From Zoroaster sp. YZ-2022 (lineage: Eukaryota > Echinodermata > Asteroidea > Forcipulatida > Zoroasteridae): DNA of 64,000 bases. The position numbers and the translations under genes were made by a program. Below, piece by piece: positions 20,445 to 35,400 of this stretch. Location: NCBI GenBank assembly GCA_029582265.1, contig CM055826.1, positions 36,154,127 to 36,218,126 of the forward strand. Reading direction: 5' to 3'. The notes under the pieces were generated by a model. The model saw nothing but the letters and a program-made list of their open reading frames with translations. It ran no database searches and was not told where the DNA came from. Position 1 is the first letter of the stretch; each line of letters begins with the position of its first letter.

Positions 20445-23400
20445 CTATAGCAAAGGAGTAAAATATACTAAAGTTTTAATGAGTACTTGACTGGTGAAAT
20501 GTCTCAAATGGTTGATTAATGTTCTAGGATCAAGCATTTCAAATGTGAATATAAATTTACACTTCTTGGAACTGATGAAGTTGCTCTGAATGTGTACATA
20601 GAAACCAATGATCTGTAAACTAGTTGCACAACGTCTATAGGATGACAGTCACTCCCCTTCAATGCTCACTGTGCCCCAGGGAATCAAAGCCTAATAAGCC
20701 TACCTTGTTAAAGACACCTCTTCCAAAGTAATCAGCCACAACTGAGAAACCATCCTGAGACTTCTCCAGCTGTCAGGAAAACAATGTTCATAAAAACATA
20801 TTACGATTCTTTTGAAAGATTTAAAAAAGTGTACAGATAGAACTGAATCCCGTTCCCCACCCATAAGTTCCCTAACTTATGCCCATAAGGTCCCTAACTT
20901 ATGCCCAGTTACCCCACCTCTCTATGGAACTACTACTACTAGTTGACGCTACTTGAGCTATACTCTCCTGTGACTCGAGATGTTGTGACCCGAGATGTTG
21001 TGACCAAAGGTTATTCCAAGACTTGAATTCGTTTCTGTCACCCAGCTCGATTTTGTGCAGCACGAACTGACTGACCATGTTTAAGGTCAATGGCGTTAAG
21101 GTCGTCTATGATCTGTGAAATGTAGGTGCGGCGCAGGCCTTCGCCCTGTCAAAAGGGTTCTGATGGTTGGTTGTGTGGGCTCAAGAAGACAGCCAGAGTC
21201 ACGTCAGGTCTCCGCAGCGCATGACCAATTAAATGAAGGTGACTTCTCAGCAGGATGATTGTGGCAGGTGCTGTGCTTGTACGAGCGTACAAATCAATGT
21301 TGGATAGACATACCGGAAAGTGCACATCAAGGCAATGACCCTGTCTCAACTGTGGACCTTAACAGCTGCATTTTGGGGCTATCGCTGGCTACCCTGTCCC
21401 ACACAGGTGTGAGTTTTTGTGCTGCGAGCCATGCCAGCTGTCGTCACTGAATGGCACTTCAGCTCTCTGCTATGTTGCATCCCAGGTAGCAAAAGTCATC
21501 ACAGGCTGCAAGGGTGACGCTGGCTGTCGTACAAATGGCAGTATGTAGAGTATATCCAATGTACATGACCTTCGTCTTGCTGGCATTCAGGCACAGACCC
21601 ACTTTGGCTGATGCTGCCTCAAAGCGATGTAATTGGTGTTGGGCTGCATCCGCATCATTGAACATCAGTGCGGAGTCGTAAGTTCCCATACGGTATATGC
21701 CTAATCACCCCCATCTCTCTATGAAACTAAACCCAGCTCATCACCCATAAGTTCCCATACGGTATATGCCTTATCACCCCCATCTCTCTATGGAACTAAA
21801 CCCAGCTCATCACCCATAAGTTCCCATATATGCCTAATCACCCCATCTCTCTATGAAACAAAACCCAGCTCATCACCCATAAGTTCCCTTATATGCCTAA
21901 TCACCCCCATCTCTCTGGGGTGTCGTGGCCGAGCGGTCTAGCTTACCGGATTCAAGTTCTGGTGTTAGCAACATAATGTGGGTTCGATTCACGGCCGTGA
22001 CACTTGTGTCCTTGAGCAAGACACTTAATCATAATTGCTTCTCTCCACCCAGGGGTTAAATGGGTACCTGTGAAGGCAGAGTTGGTTTGCTCTATATGCG
22101 CTAGAAATGGCAGCAATTGAGCTGTATACTCCCCAGGGAGCTGAGATGGTTTCAGGAATGATTTATGAGCCTTATGAGCAGGGATAATAATATAATGCGC
22201 CTTGAGCACCACTTAGTTGGTGGATACGTGCGCTATATAAATCCACACATTATTATTATTATTATTACTAAACCCAGCTCATCACCCATAAGTTCCCATA
22301 TATGCCTAATCACCCCCATCTCTCTATGGAACTAAACCCAGCTCATCACCCATAAGTTCCCATATATGCCTAATCACCCCCATCTCTCTATGGAACTAAA
22401 CCCAGCTCATCACCCATATGTTCCCATATATGCCTAATCACCCCATCTCTCTATGGAACTAAACCCAGCTCATCACCCATAAGTTCCCATATATGCCTAA
22501 TCACCCCCATCTCTCTATGGAACTAAACCCAGCTCATCACCCATAAGTTCCCATATATGCCTAATCACCCCCATCTCTCTATGAAACAAAACCCAGCTCA
22601 TCACCCGTATGTTCCCTTATGCCTAATCACCCCCCATCTCTCTATGGAACTAAACCCAGCTCATCACCCATAAGTTCCCATATATGCCTAATCACCCCAT
22701 CTCTCTATGGAACTAAACCCAGCTCATCACCCATAAGTTCCCATATATGCCTTATCACCCCCATCTCTCTATGAAACAAAACCCAGCTCATCACCCATAA
22801 GTTCCCTTATGTGCTTAATCACTCACCTGTCTATGGAACTGCTCATGCAGGTCCTTGCTCTGTTCCTGGGCTCGGATGATGTCCATCACTTTGTGGTTCT
22901 CTGGGGCACAGGCTGGACATTCCAGGTCGTTCTCAGCATAACTCTCAAAACAACTGTAGAAGGGGAGAAACAAAATATGAGTAAAGTGACCACAGGAATT
23001 CATTCAAAATTGTCACACTTCATCAGGACTGGTCATATTTGGCTGACTGCCTTTTCATCAAGGTGAATATACTAAAAGAAGGGTTGGTTGATTTCAATCA
23101 GGCTATTCACTGTTGCTCATTTAGAATTCTGGACCTAAAAGCAACAAGCCTAAACTAAAATGTAAATCTAGTCTTCCAAGCTTAAAATTTGTAATTTCAA
23201 AAGAAAAGAGACTTACTGATCTGTTGAATAATTGTACATGTATGATATGTTACATTATAGACTTACTGCTTACAAAGAAAATGGACAACTTAAAACTAAA
23301 TTTTGCTGTTTACAAAGAGACTTACTCTTACTGACAAAAGGGACTTACTGAAAACGGACAACGTGATTTTTCTGTAGGATTAACAAGGAAAATAATTTCA

Positions 23401-26400
23401 TATCTTTATGATAACATGTAATTTCAATGTACTTACTGCTGATGATATGAATGCTGACAGAGAAAATGGACAGATGGAAGCTCCAAATTGTGATTACAAA
23501 TGCTGCATTTAGACACTTGAAAGATCTTGGCACTAAAAGTAGGAAACAAAAGAATATGTCTGAGGATACTGCTTTGTCTTATCAGTTACTGCCTCTCCAT
23601 TTAGTATCAAGACTGTTGAAGAGAAGGTTTCTGAAGACGTACTGATGGAAATATTGAGTTGGTACAGGCACAGCACTGCCAAATTGCAGATTATTATGTA
23701 AAAGCTCCTTGGTGTAAACAAGATGCAAGTATCAACCATCATGAGAAATTATTTCGTCTGAAGTGCTTTCAGAAAAAGTATTTTGAATTTTTAAAAGTTG
23801 CTTTCCAGCAACTTTTTGTAAAATATTTTAACATACAAACCTGTAACTGTTATTTTATTAAAAAAAAAAAAAATCAGATTATTTTGATTATACATTTGCA
23901 GGTTATTTTTTTAAATATATTTCTTTAACCCTTTCATTACCGATTTGTTTCAACAGGATGTCCCACTGGTTACCGAATTGTTTGACCATTCATGCATGAA
24001 TTCACACATTATTGCACAACAGTATGAATCCATTTACAGGCATTTTTTCTAAACTCATTTTTCATTGTGAAGAATTTGTTGGAGAAAGATATATACATTG
24101 TTGCTTACGAAATTCCCTTTCATATGATACCAAAATCATTGGCATTGCATATAAAATGATCGGGTTATTTATTTTACTTCCCCTGAATTTGTTTCACAAA
24201 CACAGAGAGCATTTTGTACACAAGTGTATGGCGTTCCATATCACAAATGGCCATTGAAAGGATTGACTTGTATTATGTCTGATTTCTATAATAGCAACAT
24301 GTAGGTTGGGTTATACCATTAGAAAGATAAGGAATCAGTCTTTCCAACCATATATAGCATGGGTATGGACTGCGAAGAAGGGAAAAATACAGCTGTTTTT
24401 AAAGCTGGTCATGATACTCCCAATTAAGTGCTGTGTGTGTGGTGACCTTGGTCGACTAAAGTCGCCAATGGTAAGCAACAGGGGGTATGTGTGTTGTGGA
24501 CTAAAATCGCCAATGGTAAGCAACAGGGGGTATGTGTGTTGTCGACTAAAGTCACCAATGGTAAGCAACAGGGGGTTATGTGTGTTGTCGACTAAAATCG
24601 CCAATGGTAGTTAAAGGGTTAAAAACAAAAGGATTGAAATAAATGAAGGTTCCCAAATACCAATGTTGCACCTTCTCTTTAAAAGGTTTTAGCAGACAAA
24701 TACTATGACAGCCCCACTCCCTGACAGACAGACAGCCCCACTCCCTGACAGACAGACAGTCCCACTCCCTGACAGACAGACAGCCCCATTCCCTGACAGA
24801 CAGACAGACCCACTCCCTGACTGACAGACATCCCCACTCCCTGACAGACAGACAGCCCCACTCCCTGACAGACAGACAGCCCCATTCCCTGACAGACAGA
24901 CAGCCCACTCCCTGACAGACAGACAGCCCCACTCCCTGACAGACTGACAGCCCCATTCCCTGACAGACAGATAGCCCCACTCCCTGACAGACAGACAGCC
25001 CCACTCCCTGACAGACAGACAGCCCCACTCCCTGAAAGACAGACAGCCCACTCCCTGAAAGACAGACAGCCCACTCCCTGACAGACAGACAGCCCCATTC
25101 CCTGACAGACAGACAGCCCCACTCCCTAACAGACAGACAGCCCACTCCCTGAAAGACAGACAGCCCCACCCCCTGAAAAACAGACAGCCCCACCCCGACA
25201 AACACCCAGACAGAGGAACCTACCTTGTCTTCATTTCTTCTATCTTCTATCTGTATCCTCATCTTCCCTGTTTCTTCTCTGTATTGCTTCACAAGACGTT
25301 CATCTTCAGCAGACAAATATGTACCATGACAGACAGACAGCCCCACCCCTGACAGACAGACAGACAGGCAGACACCCAGACTGAGGAACCTACCTTGTCT
25401 TCATTTCTTCTATCTGTATCCTCATCTTCCCTGTTTCTTCTCTGTATTGCTTCACAAGACGTTCATCTTCAGCAGACAAATATGTACCATGACAGACAGA
25501 CAGCCCCACCCCTGACAGACAGACAGGCAGACACCCAGACTGAGGAACCTACCTTGTCTTCATTTCTTCTATCTGTATCCTCATCTTCTCTGTTTCTTCT
25601 CTGTATTGCTTCACAAGACGTTCATCTTCAGCAATCTGATCATTCTCTTGTTGAAGCCTGCGGATGATGTAGTCCTACAAAATAAAATCACTATAAAGAT
25701 TTACTTTCCGAAAAACAATCTCTCTTCATGAAATAAGCTCTGACCATAGACTTAATGCGGCCCTATCTACGCAAGTACAATAGTCATTGGGGCATTGATA
25801 CTATTACAACGGTTAATACAGAAAAGTGTTATACAGTTTTATTGTATATTGCATTACATGCACACCAGTGCAATGTATAAATGTCACATATTTCAAGCTC
25901 ATATTGTCACACAGGCATCTGGCTAAAAATACTAGATACTCAAGGCTAGACCTTTGTGTGAAAAGAACCAATGCCTTAAATAATTTACAATACACAGCTG
26001 AACGCCTGAAGATTCAGTAGAATTCCAGATGAAATTGGTTACCAGCATGAACACAATCCTTACCTCAACCCTCACCGGCGTGAACGCAATCCTTACCTCA
26101 ACCCTCACCGGCGTGAAGGCAATCCTTACCTCAACCCTCATCAGCATGAATGCAATCCTTACCTCAACCCTCATCAGCATGAATGCAATCCTTACCTCAA
26201 CCCTCATCAGCATGAATGCAATCCTTACCTCAACCCTCATCAGCATGAATGCAATCCTTACCTCAACCCTCATCAGCATGAATGCAATCCTTACCTCAAC
26301 CCTCATCAGCATGAATGCAATCCTTACCTCAACCCTCATCAGCATGCAATCCTTACCTCAACCTCATCAGCATGAATGCCTCAACCCTCATCAGCATGAA

Positions 26401-29400
26401 TGCAATCCTTACCTCAACCCTCATCAGCATGAATGCAATCCTTACTAACCCTCATCAGCATGAATGCACCCTTACCTCAACCTCATCAGCATGAATGCAA
26501 TCCTTACCAACCTCATCAGCATGAATGTAATCATCAGCATGAATGCAATCCTTACCTCAACCCTCATCAGCATGAATGCCCTTACTCTCAACCCTCATCA
26601 GCATGAATGCAATCCTTACCTCAACCTCATCAGCCAATAGCATGAATGCAATCCTTACCTCAACCTCATCAGCATGAATGCAATCCTTACCTCAACCTCA
26701 TCGGCATGAATGCAATCCTTACCTCAACCTCATCAGCATGAATGCAATCCTTACCTCAACCCTCATCAGCATGAATGCAATCCTTACCTCAACCCTCATC
26801 AGCATGAATGCAATCCTTACCTCAACCCTCATCAGCATGAATGCAATCCTTACCTCAACCCTCATCAGCATGAATGCAATCCTTACCTCAACCCTCATCA
26901 GCATGAATGCAATCCTTACCTCAACCCTCATCAGCATGAATGCAACTTTACCTCAACCCTCATCGGCATGAATGCAATCTTACCAACCTCATCAGCATGA
27001 ATGCAATCCTTACCTCAACCCTCATCAGCATGAATGCAATCCTTACCTCAACCCTCATCAGCATGAATGCAATCCTTACCTCAACCCTCATCAGGAAAAT
27101 GTTTTTGTGGCTGCAATCAGAAACTTTTTTTAAGTCAAATTCTGGACCAGAAACAAGAGCTACACAAATAGGTACACAATCACCAGGCACTTCCTGCCTG
27201 CAGGTCTCCCCTACTCCCCCACCCCTACTCCCCACCCCCTACCCAAACCCCTACCCCGTACTCCCTACCCCGTACTCCCTACTCCTACTCCCTACTCCTA
27301 CTCCTTACTCCTACTCCTTACCCCTACTCCTATTCCCTATCCCTACTCCCTACCCCTACTCCCTACCCCAACCCCCTAACCCCTACTCCAACCCCCTACT
27401 CCTACTCCCTACCCCATACTCCCTACCCCATACTCCCTAACCCCTACCCCAACCCCCACCCCCTACTCCAACCCCCTACTCCAACCCCAACCCCTACCCC
27501 TTACTCCCTACCCCCTTACTCCCTACCCTTACTCCCTACCCCTACTCCCTACCCCTACCCCCTAACCCCTACTCCAACCCCATACTCCAACCCCTACTCC
27601 AACCCCAACCCCCTACTCCTACTCCCTACCCCTTACTCCCTACCCCTTACTCCCTACCCCCTACTCCTACTCCCTACCCCTACTCCCTACCCCTACTCCC
27701 ACCCCTACTCCTTACCCCTACTCCCTACCCCCTAACCCCTACTCCAACCCCCTACTCCAACCCCTACTCCCTACCCCCTACTCCAACCCCCTACTCCCTA
27801 CCCCCTAACCCCTACCCCCTACTCCAACCCCTACTTCCTACCCCCTACTCCAACCCCTTACTCCCAACCCCTTACTCCCTACCCCTAACCCCTACTCCTT
27901 AACCCTACTCCTACTCCCTATCCCTACCCCATACTCCCTACCCCATACTCCCTAACCCCTACCCCTTACTCCCAACCCCCTACTCCAACCCCCTACCCCA
28001 TACTCCCTAACCCCTACCCCTTACTCCCAACCCCCTACTCCAACCCCCTACTCCAACCCCCTACTCCAACCCCCACTCCTACTCCCTACCTCCTCACTCC
28101 CTACCCCCTCACTCCCTACCCCTTACTCCCTACCCCATACTCCCACCCCTTACTCCCTACTCCCACCCCTTACTCCCTACCCCCACCCCTACTCCCACCC
28201 CTTACTCCCTACCCCCACCCCTACTCCCACCCCTACTCCCTACCCCTTACTCCCTTACTCCCCACCCCCACTCCCCACCCCCACTCCCTACTCCTAACCC
28301 CCCACTCCCTACCCCCACCCCTACTCCCTACCCCCACCCCTACCCCCACCCCTACCCCTACCCCCACCCCTACCCCTACCCCCTACTCCTCCTGCAAAAA
28401 GTGGCCTTAGCTGTAACAAGAAAACTCAATTACTAGTTTAGATCAATACTGACCTTAACAACAGACAAAGTAGCAGTTGAGTTGTGAGCCAATGTCTGGA
28501 CAACCATTAACGGTGGCAGGAGATTGTGACGATCAATCTGACACAATGCTTCAACAATGTACTGCTTACAGTTCTCCTCTTTGCGAGCAAAGTATGAGAG
28601 GGTCTGAACCCAGAGATTGGGATCCTGTGTCCTAATGAGAAGGAAAGAAAGACATATTAGATAAGGAGAGAATTAGACTCCACATGTGGAGTCTAATTCT
28701 TACATCTATCTGTCTCTGCAATTCATAACTTATTTTCTTGTGTGCTCAGCAGAAGGTCGTAATATAAAATTCTACATCTTGAGATATACATGTATACTGT
28801 TTGAAAACATTGTTCCCGGCAGTAAGTTGTTAGCGAAGCATGACTTTACTGTACACAACCTTCTGTCATGAACAAATCTGCAAAAATAATTATATATGTC
28901 ATCAAATTCTATGATTTGACAAGAAAAACAACATCATATCATTTCATATGTGACCCACTCTGTGAATATGTCACAAGTCGCAAATTTGAAAAATTTAGAT
29001 TTCTATGTGGCTGGAAAGAGTACATCATCAGCTTTAATGTGGTATATGTTAGAGGTGTGTGATGTATTGCATTATGGAGATATGCCATTTTTAATAATCA
29101 ATAATTTGCATAATTAACAATTGAATTCTTACGGGAAAGCAAGCATTTGAGAGGAAAACAAATGACAGAAATGAAACAACTTACACACAAAAAATCATTG
29201 ATTTTAATATTTTATTGATTGAAATTGACGTCAATTTCAATCAATAAAATATTAAATGTACATAGAAATCTCAATTTTTCAAATTTGCGACTTGTGACTC
29301 ATTTTCACAGAGCGGGTCACATATGAAATGATATGATGTTTTTCTTGTCAAATCATAGAATTTGATGATGAATGTTTGTAATGTTGCTTAGGTCATAGTA

Positions 29401-32400
29401 GTGGCTTTCAGTAGTTCAGTAATACTTGACAGGAGCTTACTTGCTTGAGGGATTATAAGGAGATTAACTTGCTTGAGGGATTATGAAGGGATCTTGCTTG
29501 AGGGATTATGAGGGATTATAAGGGATTAACTTAGCCAGACATTGTTTACAAGTGGACACCCTGGCATATTCAGATGAAAAGGATAAACAGATTTTTGTCT
29601 AATAGGGAATTCCCATCCTGCAGACTTATTAAGATGTTTACTTACCCATATCTCTTGCAACAATCAATGACTTGATCATACTCATTGTTTTCCATATGAT
29701 AGTGTAGAATCTGCTGATATCTATTCATAAACAGAAATATCAATGAATTATTCAAGGTATGGTGTACTTTGGATATCTATTCATAAACAGAAATATCAAT
29801 GAATTATTCAAGGTATGGTGTACTTTGGGTAATTTATCGGATTTCACTGATCCAAATATTACAAAGGAATCAAACTTACAGCTTTGATTTCTCATAGAGA
29901 AATAGAATTCCTTTCTTGAAGTTATGCATCTGGCATAGGACCAGGGCTTGGTCTATGTCATAGTGAGCCTGAAAACAACATGAGAGCAAAATAATTCACA
30001 TGAAATGTTTATCTCTATATATCTCTGCAGACACAATCTAGACATTTATGAATAGGTTGGGTCAAGGGTCATCAAAGGTCTCAACAGCTGTCAGTCTCAC
30101 TATGGTGTGTCACATGTACAGTGTATGTCCCATACCTTGCCTCAATGCGTGACAACTTAACCACGGGCCAATTTTATAATTTGCTAAAGATTACAAAGCA
30201 GAGAGAATCACATAAAATACTTTACACACTCACAACTGTTGATTCTGCGGTCTCTAATGCAACATCAGCATTTTCAGGAACAAGTTTCAAAGTATATAAT
30301 ATATATTTTTTATTATTATTCATTTTTTTTTTTTTTGGAGGGGGCAGCTTTGGAATTTTTTATTTTTTTTATTTTTATTTTTTTTTTGGGGGGGAACCAT
30401 GACCTCCTTTGGCCCCTTGGATCCATCAGTGGATATTTTTTACAGCAGAGTTGGAAACAGATACAGAGAACTCACATCTGATGTCTGTAGTAAGTCCATA
30501 GCTCTACGGTGAAGTTCAAGTCTATTTCGTCTTTCATCCTCATGTGCCATATCATGAAGGTATAACTCAAGCAATGTATTGTAGATCAGATTAGATGAGT
30601 CTGGTTGGACCTGTAGGTGAAAATTATATTAGTTGGTTTTCTAATAATAAGTTGACTATCAATGTGACTAATTATATAAATTGTGTGCTTTCAAATGTGT
30701 GTAGAAAAATGTCCACAGTTGACTCTGGCAAGACTGAAGAGTAATGAGCTACAGCAGTCCAGTGCAACATTACATTCATTGTATCAAATCATTTACTCTA
30801 TGTACAAATTCTCTCGATATGGTGCATTAAGACAGTGTAGGGTATCCAGATACCCGACCCAAACTCTCATTACCCGCTTCCATTTTTCGGTTCCAATTAC
30901 ATGTAAACGACTTTTGAAAATATCGACTGAACACTTAAGCCACACAAATGGAAGTTAACAAAATGTCTGTGGGGAATGGGGATACTTAAGTAATTTTTAA
31001 TATAGAGGCGGGAAATTATTACAGTAAGTCCACATTTACATGTATTATGACTCTAATAAAACAAGACTTATTGGTTATTGGTTCATATTGGTTATTATAC
31101 ATTCGGCATTATTTATGTACTTTTTACAAAATTGTTTACAGGTACCCAGGTATCCGAAGATTTCCAATTTCGGGTATCCGGTTCCTGAAATAACCGAAAA
31201 CACACAGCCTTATGGTGTATATAAGCAAAGTGTGGTCTAGTACATGTACATATAGATAACATTATCTTCACTAATAGGTAGGAGGATCACAATCACTGAA
31301 TATGCAATGCTCAAGGAATAACATTTTAGGCAGAGGTGAATCTCACCATTGTCATTCAAGACCCTTTAGCTCTGAATATGCACAAAGCACAAAATTTTGG
31401 GTGGAGTCTAGAACAACCTTAATGTTGACACATTACACACACACTGATGCATCTAATAAACATGAGATCCTGTTATCTTACCTTAATCATGTGTTCTAAG
31501 AATTCCATCAACTGACTTGAGTTGTTGACAAAAATGTGGATAAATTCCTCAGCATTCGCCTTCTGAATGGTAGGTATCACTTCACCAGAGAGCATATTGG
31601 AATCAATCAATGGCTCTGCATAGAAAGACAAGAAACATCAGACATGTGTACAGTGGACACTGGATATTGATCGATGATAAATGTATACCTTAGACAGGTG
31701 ATCGACTACAATATGCCTGGATGATTCCAGATAGGATTGGGCAGTTTTGCCAATATGCCTGGATGATTCCAGATAGGATTGGGCAGTTTTGCCAATATGC
31801 CTGGATGATTCCAGATAGGATTGGGCAGTATTGCCAATATTATCAAGAGTACAGGTGATCGACTACAATATGCCTGGATGATTCCAGATAGGATTGGTCA
31901 GTATTGCCAATATTATCAAGAGTACAGGTGATCGACTACAATATGCCTGGATGATTCCAGATAGGATTGGTCAGTATTACCAATATGCCTGGATGATTCC
32001 AGATAGGATTGGTCAGTATTGCCAATATTATCAAGAGTACAGGTGATCGACTACCATATACCTGGATGATTCCAGATAGGATTGGTCAGTATTACCAATA
32101 TGCCTGGATGATTCCAGATAGGATTGGGCAGTATTACCAATATGCCTGGATGATTCCAGATAGGACTGGGCAGTATTACCAATATGCCTGGATGATTCCA
32201 GATAGGATTGGTCAGTATTGCCAATATGCCTGGATGATTCCAGATAGGGTTGGTCAGTATTGCCAATATGCCTGGATGATTCCAGATAGGATTGGTCAGT
32301 ATTGCCAATATGCCTGGATGATTCCAGATAGGATTGGGCAGTATTACCAATATGCCTGGATGATTCCAGATAGGATTGGGCAGTATTGCCAATATGCCTG

Positions 32401-35400
32401 GATGATTCCAGATAGGATTGGGCAGTATTACCAATATGCCTGGATGATTCCAGATAGGATTGGGCAGTATTACCAATATGCCTGGATGATTCCAGATAGG
32501 ATTGGTTAGTATTGCCAATATGCCTGGATGATTCCAGATAGGATTGGGCAGTATTACCAATATGCCTGGATGATTCCAGATAGGATTGGTCAGTATTGCC
32601 AATATGCCTGGATGATTCCAGATAGGATTGGTCAGTTTTGCCAATATGCCTGGATGATTCCAGATAGGATTGGGCAGTATTACCAATATGCCTGGATGAT
32701 TCCAGATAGGATTGGTCAGTATTGCCAATATGCCTGGATGATTCCAGATAGGATTGGGCAGTATTACCAATATGCCTGGATGATTCCAGATAGGATTGGT
32801 CAGTATTGCTAATATGCCTGGATGATTCCAGATAGGATTGGGCAGTATTACCAATATGCCTGGATGATTCCAGATAGGATTGGTCAGTATTGCCAATATG
32901 CCTGGATGATTCCAGATAGGATTGGTCAGTATTACCAATATTATCAAGAGTACAGGTGATCGACTACAATATGCCTGGATGATTCCAGATAGGATTGGTC
33001 AGTATTGCCAATATGCCTGGATGATTCCAGATAGGATTGGTCAGTATTACCAATATTATCAAGAGTACAGGTGATCGACTACAATATGCCTGGATGATTC
33101 CAGATAGGATTGGTCAGTATTACCAATATTATCAAGAGTACAGGTGATCGACTACAATATGCCTGGATGATTCCAGATAGGATTGGTCAGTATTGCCAAT
33201 ATGCCTGGATGATTCCAGATAGGATTGGTCAGTATTGCTAATATGCCTGGATGATTCCAGATAGGATTGGTCAGTATTGCCAATATGCCTGGATGATTCC
33301 AGATAGGATTGGTCAGTATTGCCAATATGCCTGGATGATTCCAGATAGGATTGGTCAGCATTGCTAATATGCCTGGATGATTCCAGATAGGATTGGTCAG
33401 TTTTGCCAATATGCCTGGATGATTCCAGATAGGACTGGGCAGTATTACCAATATGCCTGGATGATTCCAGATAGGACTGGGCAGTATTACCAATATGCCT
33501 GGATGATTCCAGGTAGGGTTGGTCAGTATTGCCAATATGCCTGGATGATTCCAGATAGGATTGGGCAGTATTAACAATATGCCTGGATGATTCCAGATAG
33601 GATTGGTCAGTATTGCCAATATGCCTGGATGATTCCAGATAGGATTGGGCAGTATTACCAATATGCCTGGATGATTCCAGATAGGATTGGTCAGTATTGC
33701 CAATATGCCTGGATGATTCCAGATAGGATTGGGCAGTTTTGCCAATATGCCTGGATGATTCCAGATAGGATTGGGCAGTATTACCAATATGCCTGGATGA
33801 TTCCAGATAGGATTGGTCAGTATTGCCAATATGCCTGGATGATTCCAGATAGGATTGGTCAGTATTACCAATATGCCTGGATGATTCCAGATAGGATTGG
33901 GCAGTTTTGCCAATATGCCTGGATGATTCCAGATAGGATTGGTCAGTATTACCAATATGCCTGGATGATTCCAGATAGGATTGGTCAGTATTGCCAATAT
34001 GCCTGGATGATTCCAGATAGGACTGGGCAGTATTACCAATATGCCTGGATGATTCCAGATAGGATTGGGCAGTATTGCCAATATGCCTGGATGATTCCAG
34101 ATAGGGTTGGTCAGTATTACCAATATTATCAAGAGTACAGGTGATCGACTACAATATGCCTGGATGATTCCAGATAGGATTGGGCAGTATTGCCAATATT
34201 ATCAAGAGTTTATAATGGCTTGAATCAATTACAGTTCTTAAACTGAAAAAGTAAACATTTCAGGTCGTGCATGTGGCAAGTTAACAAACAAATCTCTCCA
34301 TGTACATTACGTGGGGGGTAAACCGTCCAAGTCTCTCCATGTACATTACGTGGGGGGAAAACCGTCCAAGTCTCTCCATGTACATTACGTGGGGGGAAAA
34401 CCGTCCAAGTCTCTCCATGTACATTACGTGGGGGGAACACCGTCCAAGTCTCTCCATGTACATTACGTGGGGGGTAAACCGTCCAAGTCTCTCCATGTAC
34501 ATTACGTGGGGGGAACACCGTCCAAGTCTCTCCATGTACATTACGTGGGGGGAAAACCGTCCAAGTCTCTCCATGTACATTACGTGGGGGGAAAACCGTC
34601 CAAGTCTCTCCATGTACATTACGGGGAAAAAGCCCAAGTCTCTCCATGTACATTACGTGGGGGGGAAAACCGTCCAAGTCTCTCCATGTACATTACGTGG
34701 GGGGAAAACCGTCCAAATCTCTCCATCTACATTACGTGGGGGGGGGGGGAAACCGTCCAAGTCTCTCCATGTACATTACGTGGGGGGAACACCGTCCAAG
34801 TCTCTCCATGTATATTACGTGGGGGGAAAACCGTCCAAGTCTCTCCATGTACATTACGTGGGGGGAAAACCGTCCAAGTCTCTCCATGTACATTACGTGG
34901 GGGGAACACCGTCCAAGTCTCTCCATGTACATTACATGGGGGGAAAACCGTCCAAATCTCTCCATCTACATTACGTGGGGGGGGGGGGGGGAACCGTCCA
35001 AGTCTCTCCATGTACATTACGTGGGGGGAAAACCGTCCAAGTCTCTCCATGTACATTACGTGGGGGGAAAACCGTCCAAGTCTCTCCATGTACATTACGT
35101 GGGGGGAAAACCGTCCAAGTCTCTCCATGTACATTACGGGGAAACTGCCCAAGTCTCTCCATGTACATTACGTGGGGGGGAAAACCGTCCAAGTCTCTCC
35201 ATGTACATTACGTGGGGGGAAAACCGTCCAAATCTCTCCATGTACATTACATGGGGGGAAAACCGTCCAAGTCTCTCCATGTACATTACGTGGGGGGAAA
35301 ACCGTCCAAATCTCTCCATGTACATTACATGGGGGGAACACCGTCCAAGTCTCTCCATGTACATTACGTGGGGGGAAAACCGTCCAAGTCTCTCCATGTA

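Larger units (their letters stand above)
20870..22826. repeat. 64-bp minisatellite derived from a VPS11 exon-intron boundary
   Basis: The unit contains CCATAAGTTCCCATATATGC, then CTAATCACCCCCATCTCTCT, then ATGGAACTAAACCCAGCTCA. It runs without a break into the donor side of exon 22953-22827, whose edge reads CTTAATCACTCACCTGTCTA then TGGAACTGCTCATG. Hence the unit includes a diverged copy of the last 20 or so exon bases and the intron start. About 14-15 units remain. A LINE fragment (20936-21690) and a SINE (21917-22262) interrupt the array. Confidence 0.9.

Noticed and set aside
24420..24480. Missing half of the VPS11 RING (a CCVCGD-like peptide)
   Set aside because: It is on the wrong strand. 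The true first half of the RING was found at 23532-23437 with matching phase and all zinc ligands.
24576..25346. Open frames of 139-256 codons with Cys/Gly/Ser/Val repeats
   Set aside because: These are translations of the 24-bp array, open in several phases. The only real coding sequence nearby is the VPS11 coiled-coil exon on the minus strand.
27195..28395. Internal telomere (CCCTAA-like)
   Set aside because: The units are irregular (CCCTACTC, CCCCTAC, CCAACC) without sustained CCCTAA. It is a C-rich intronic tract.
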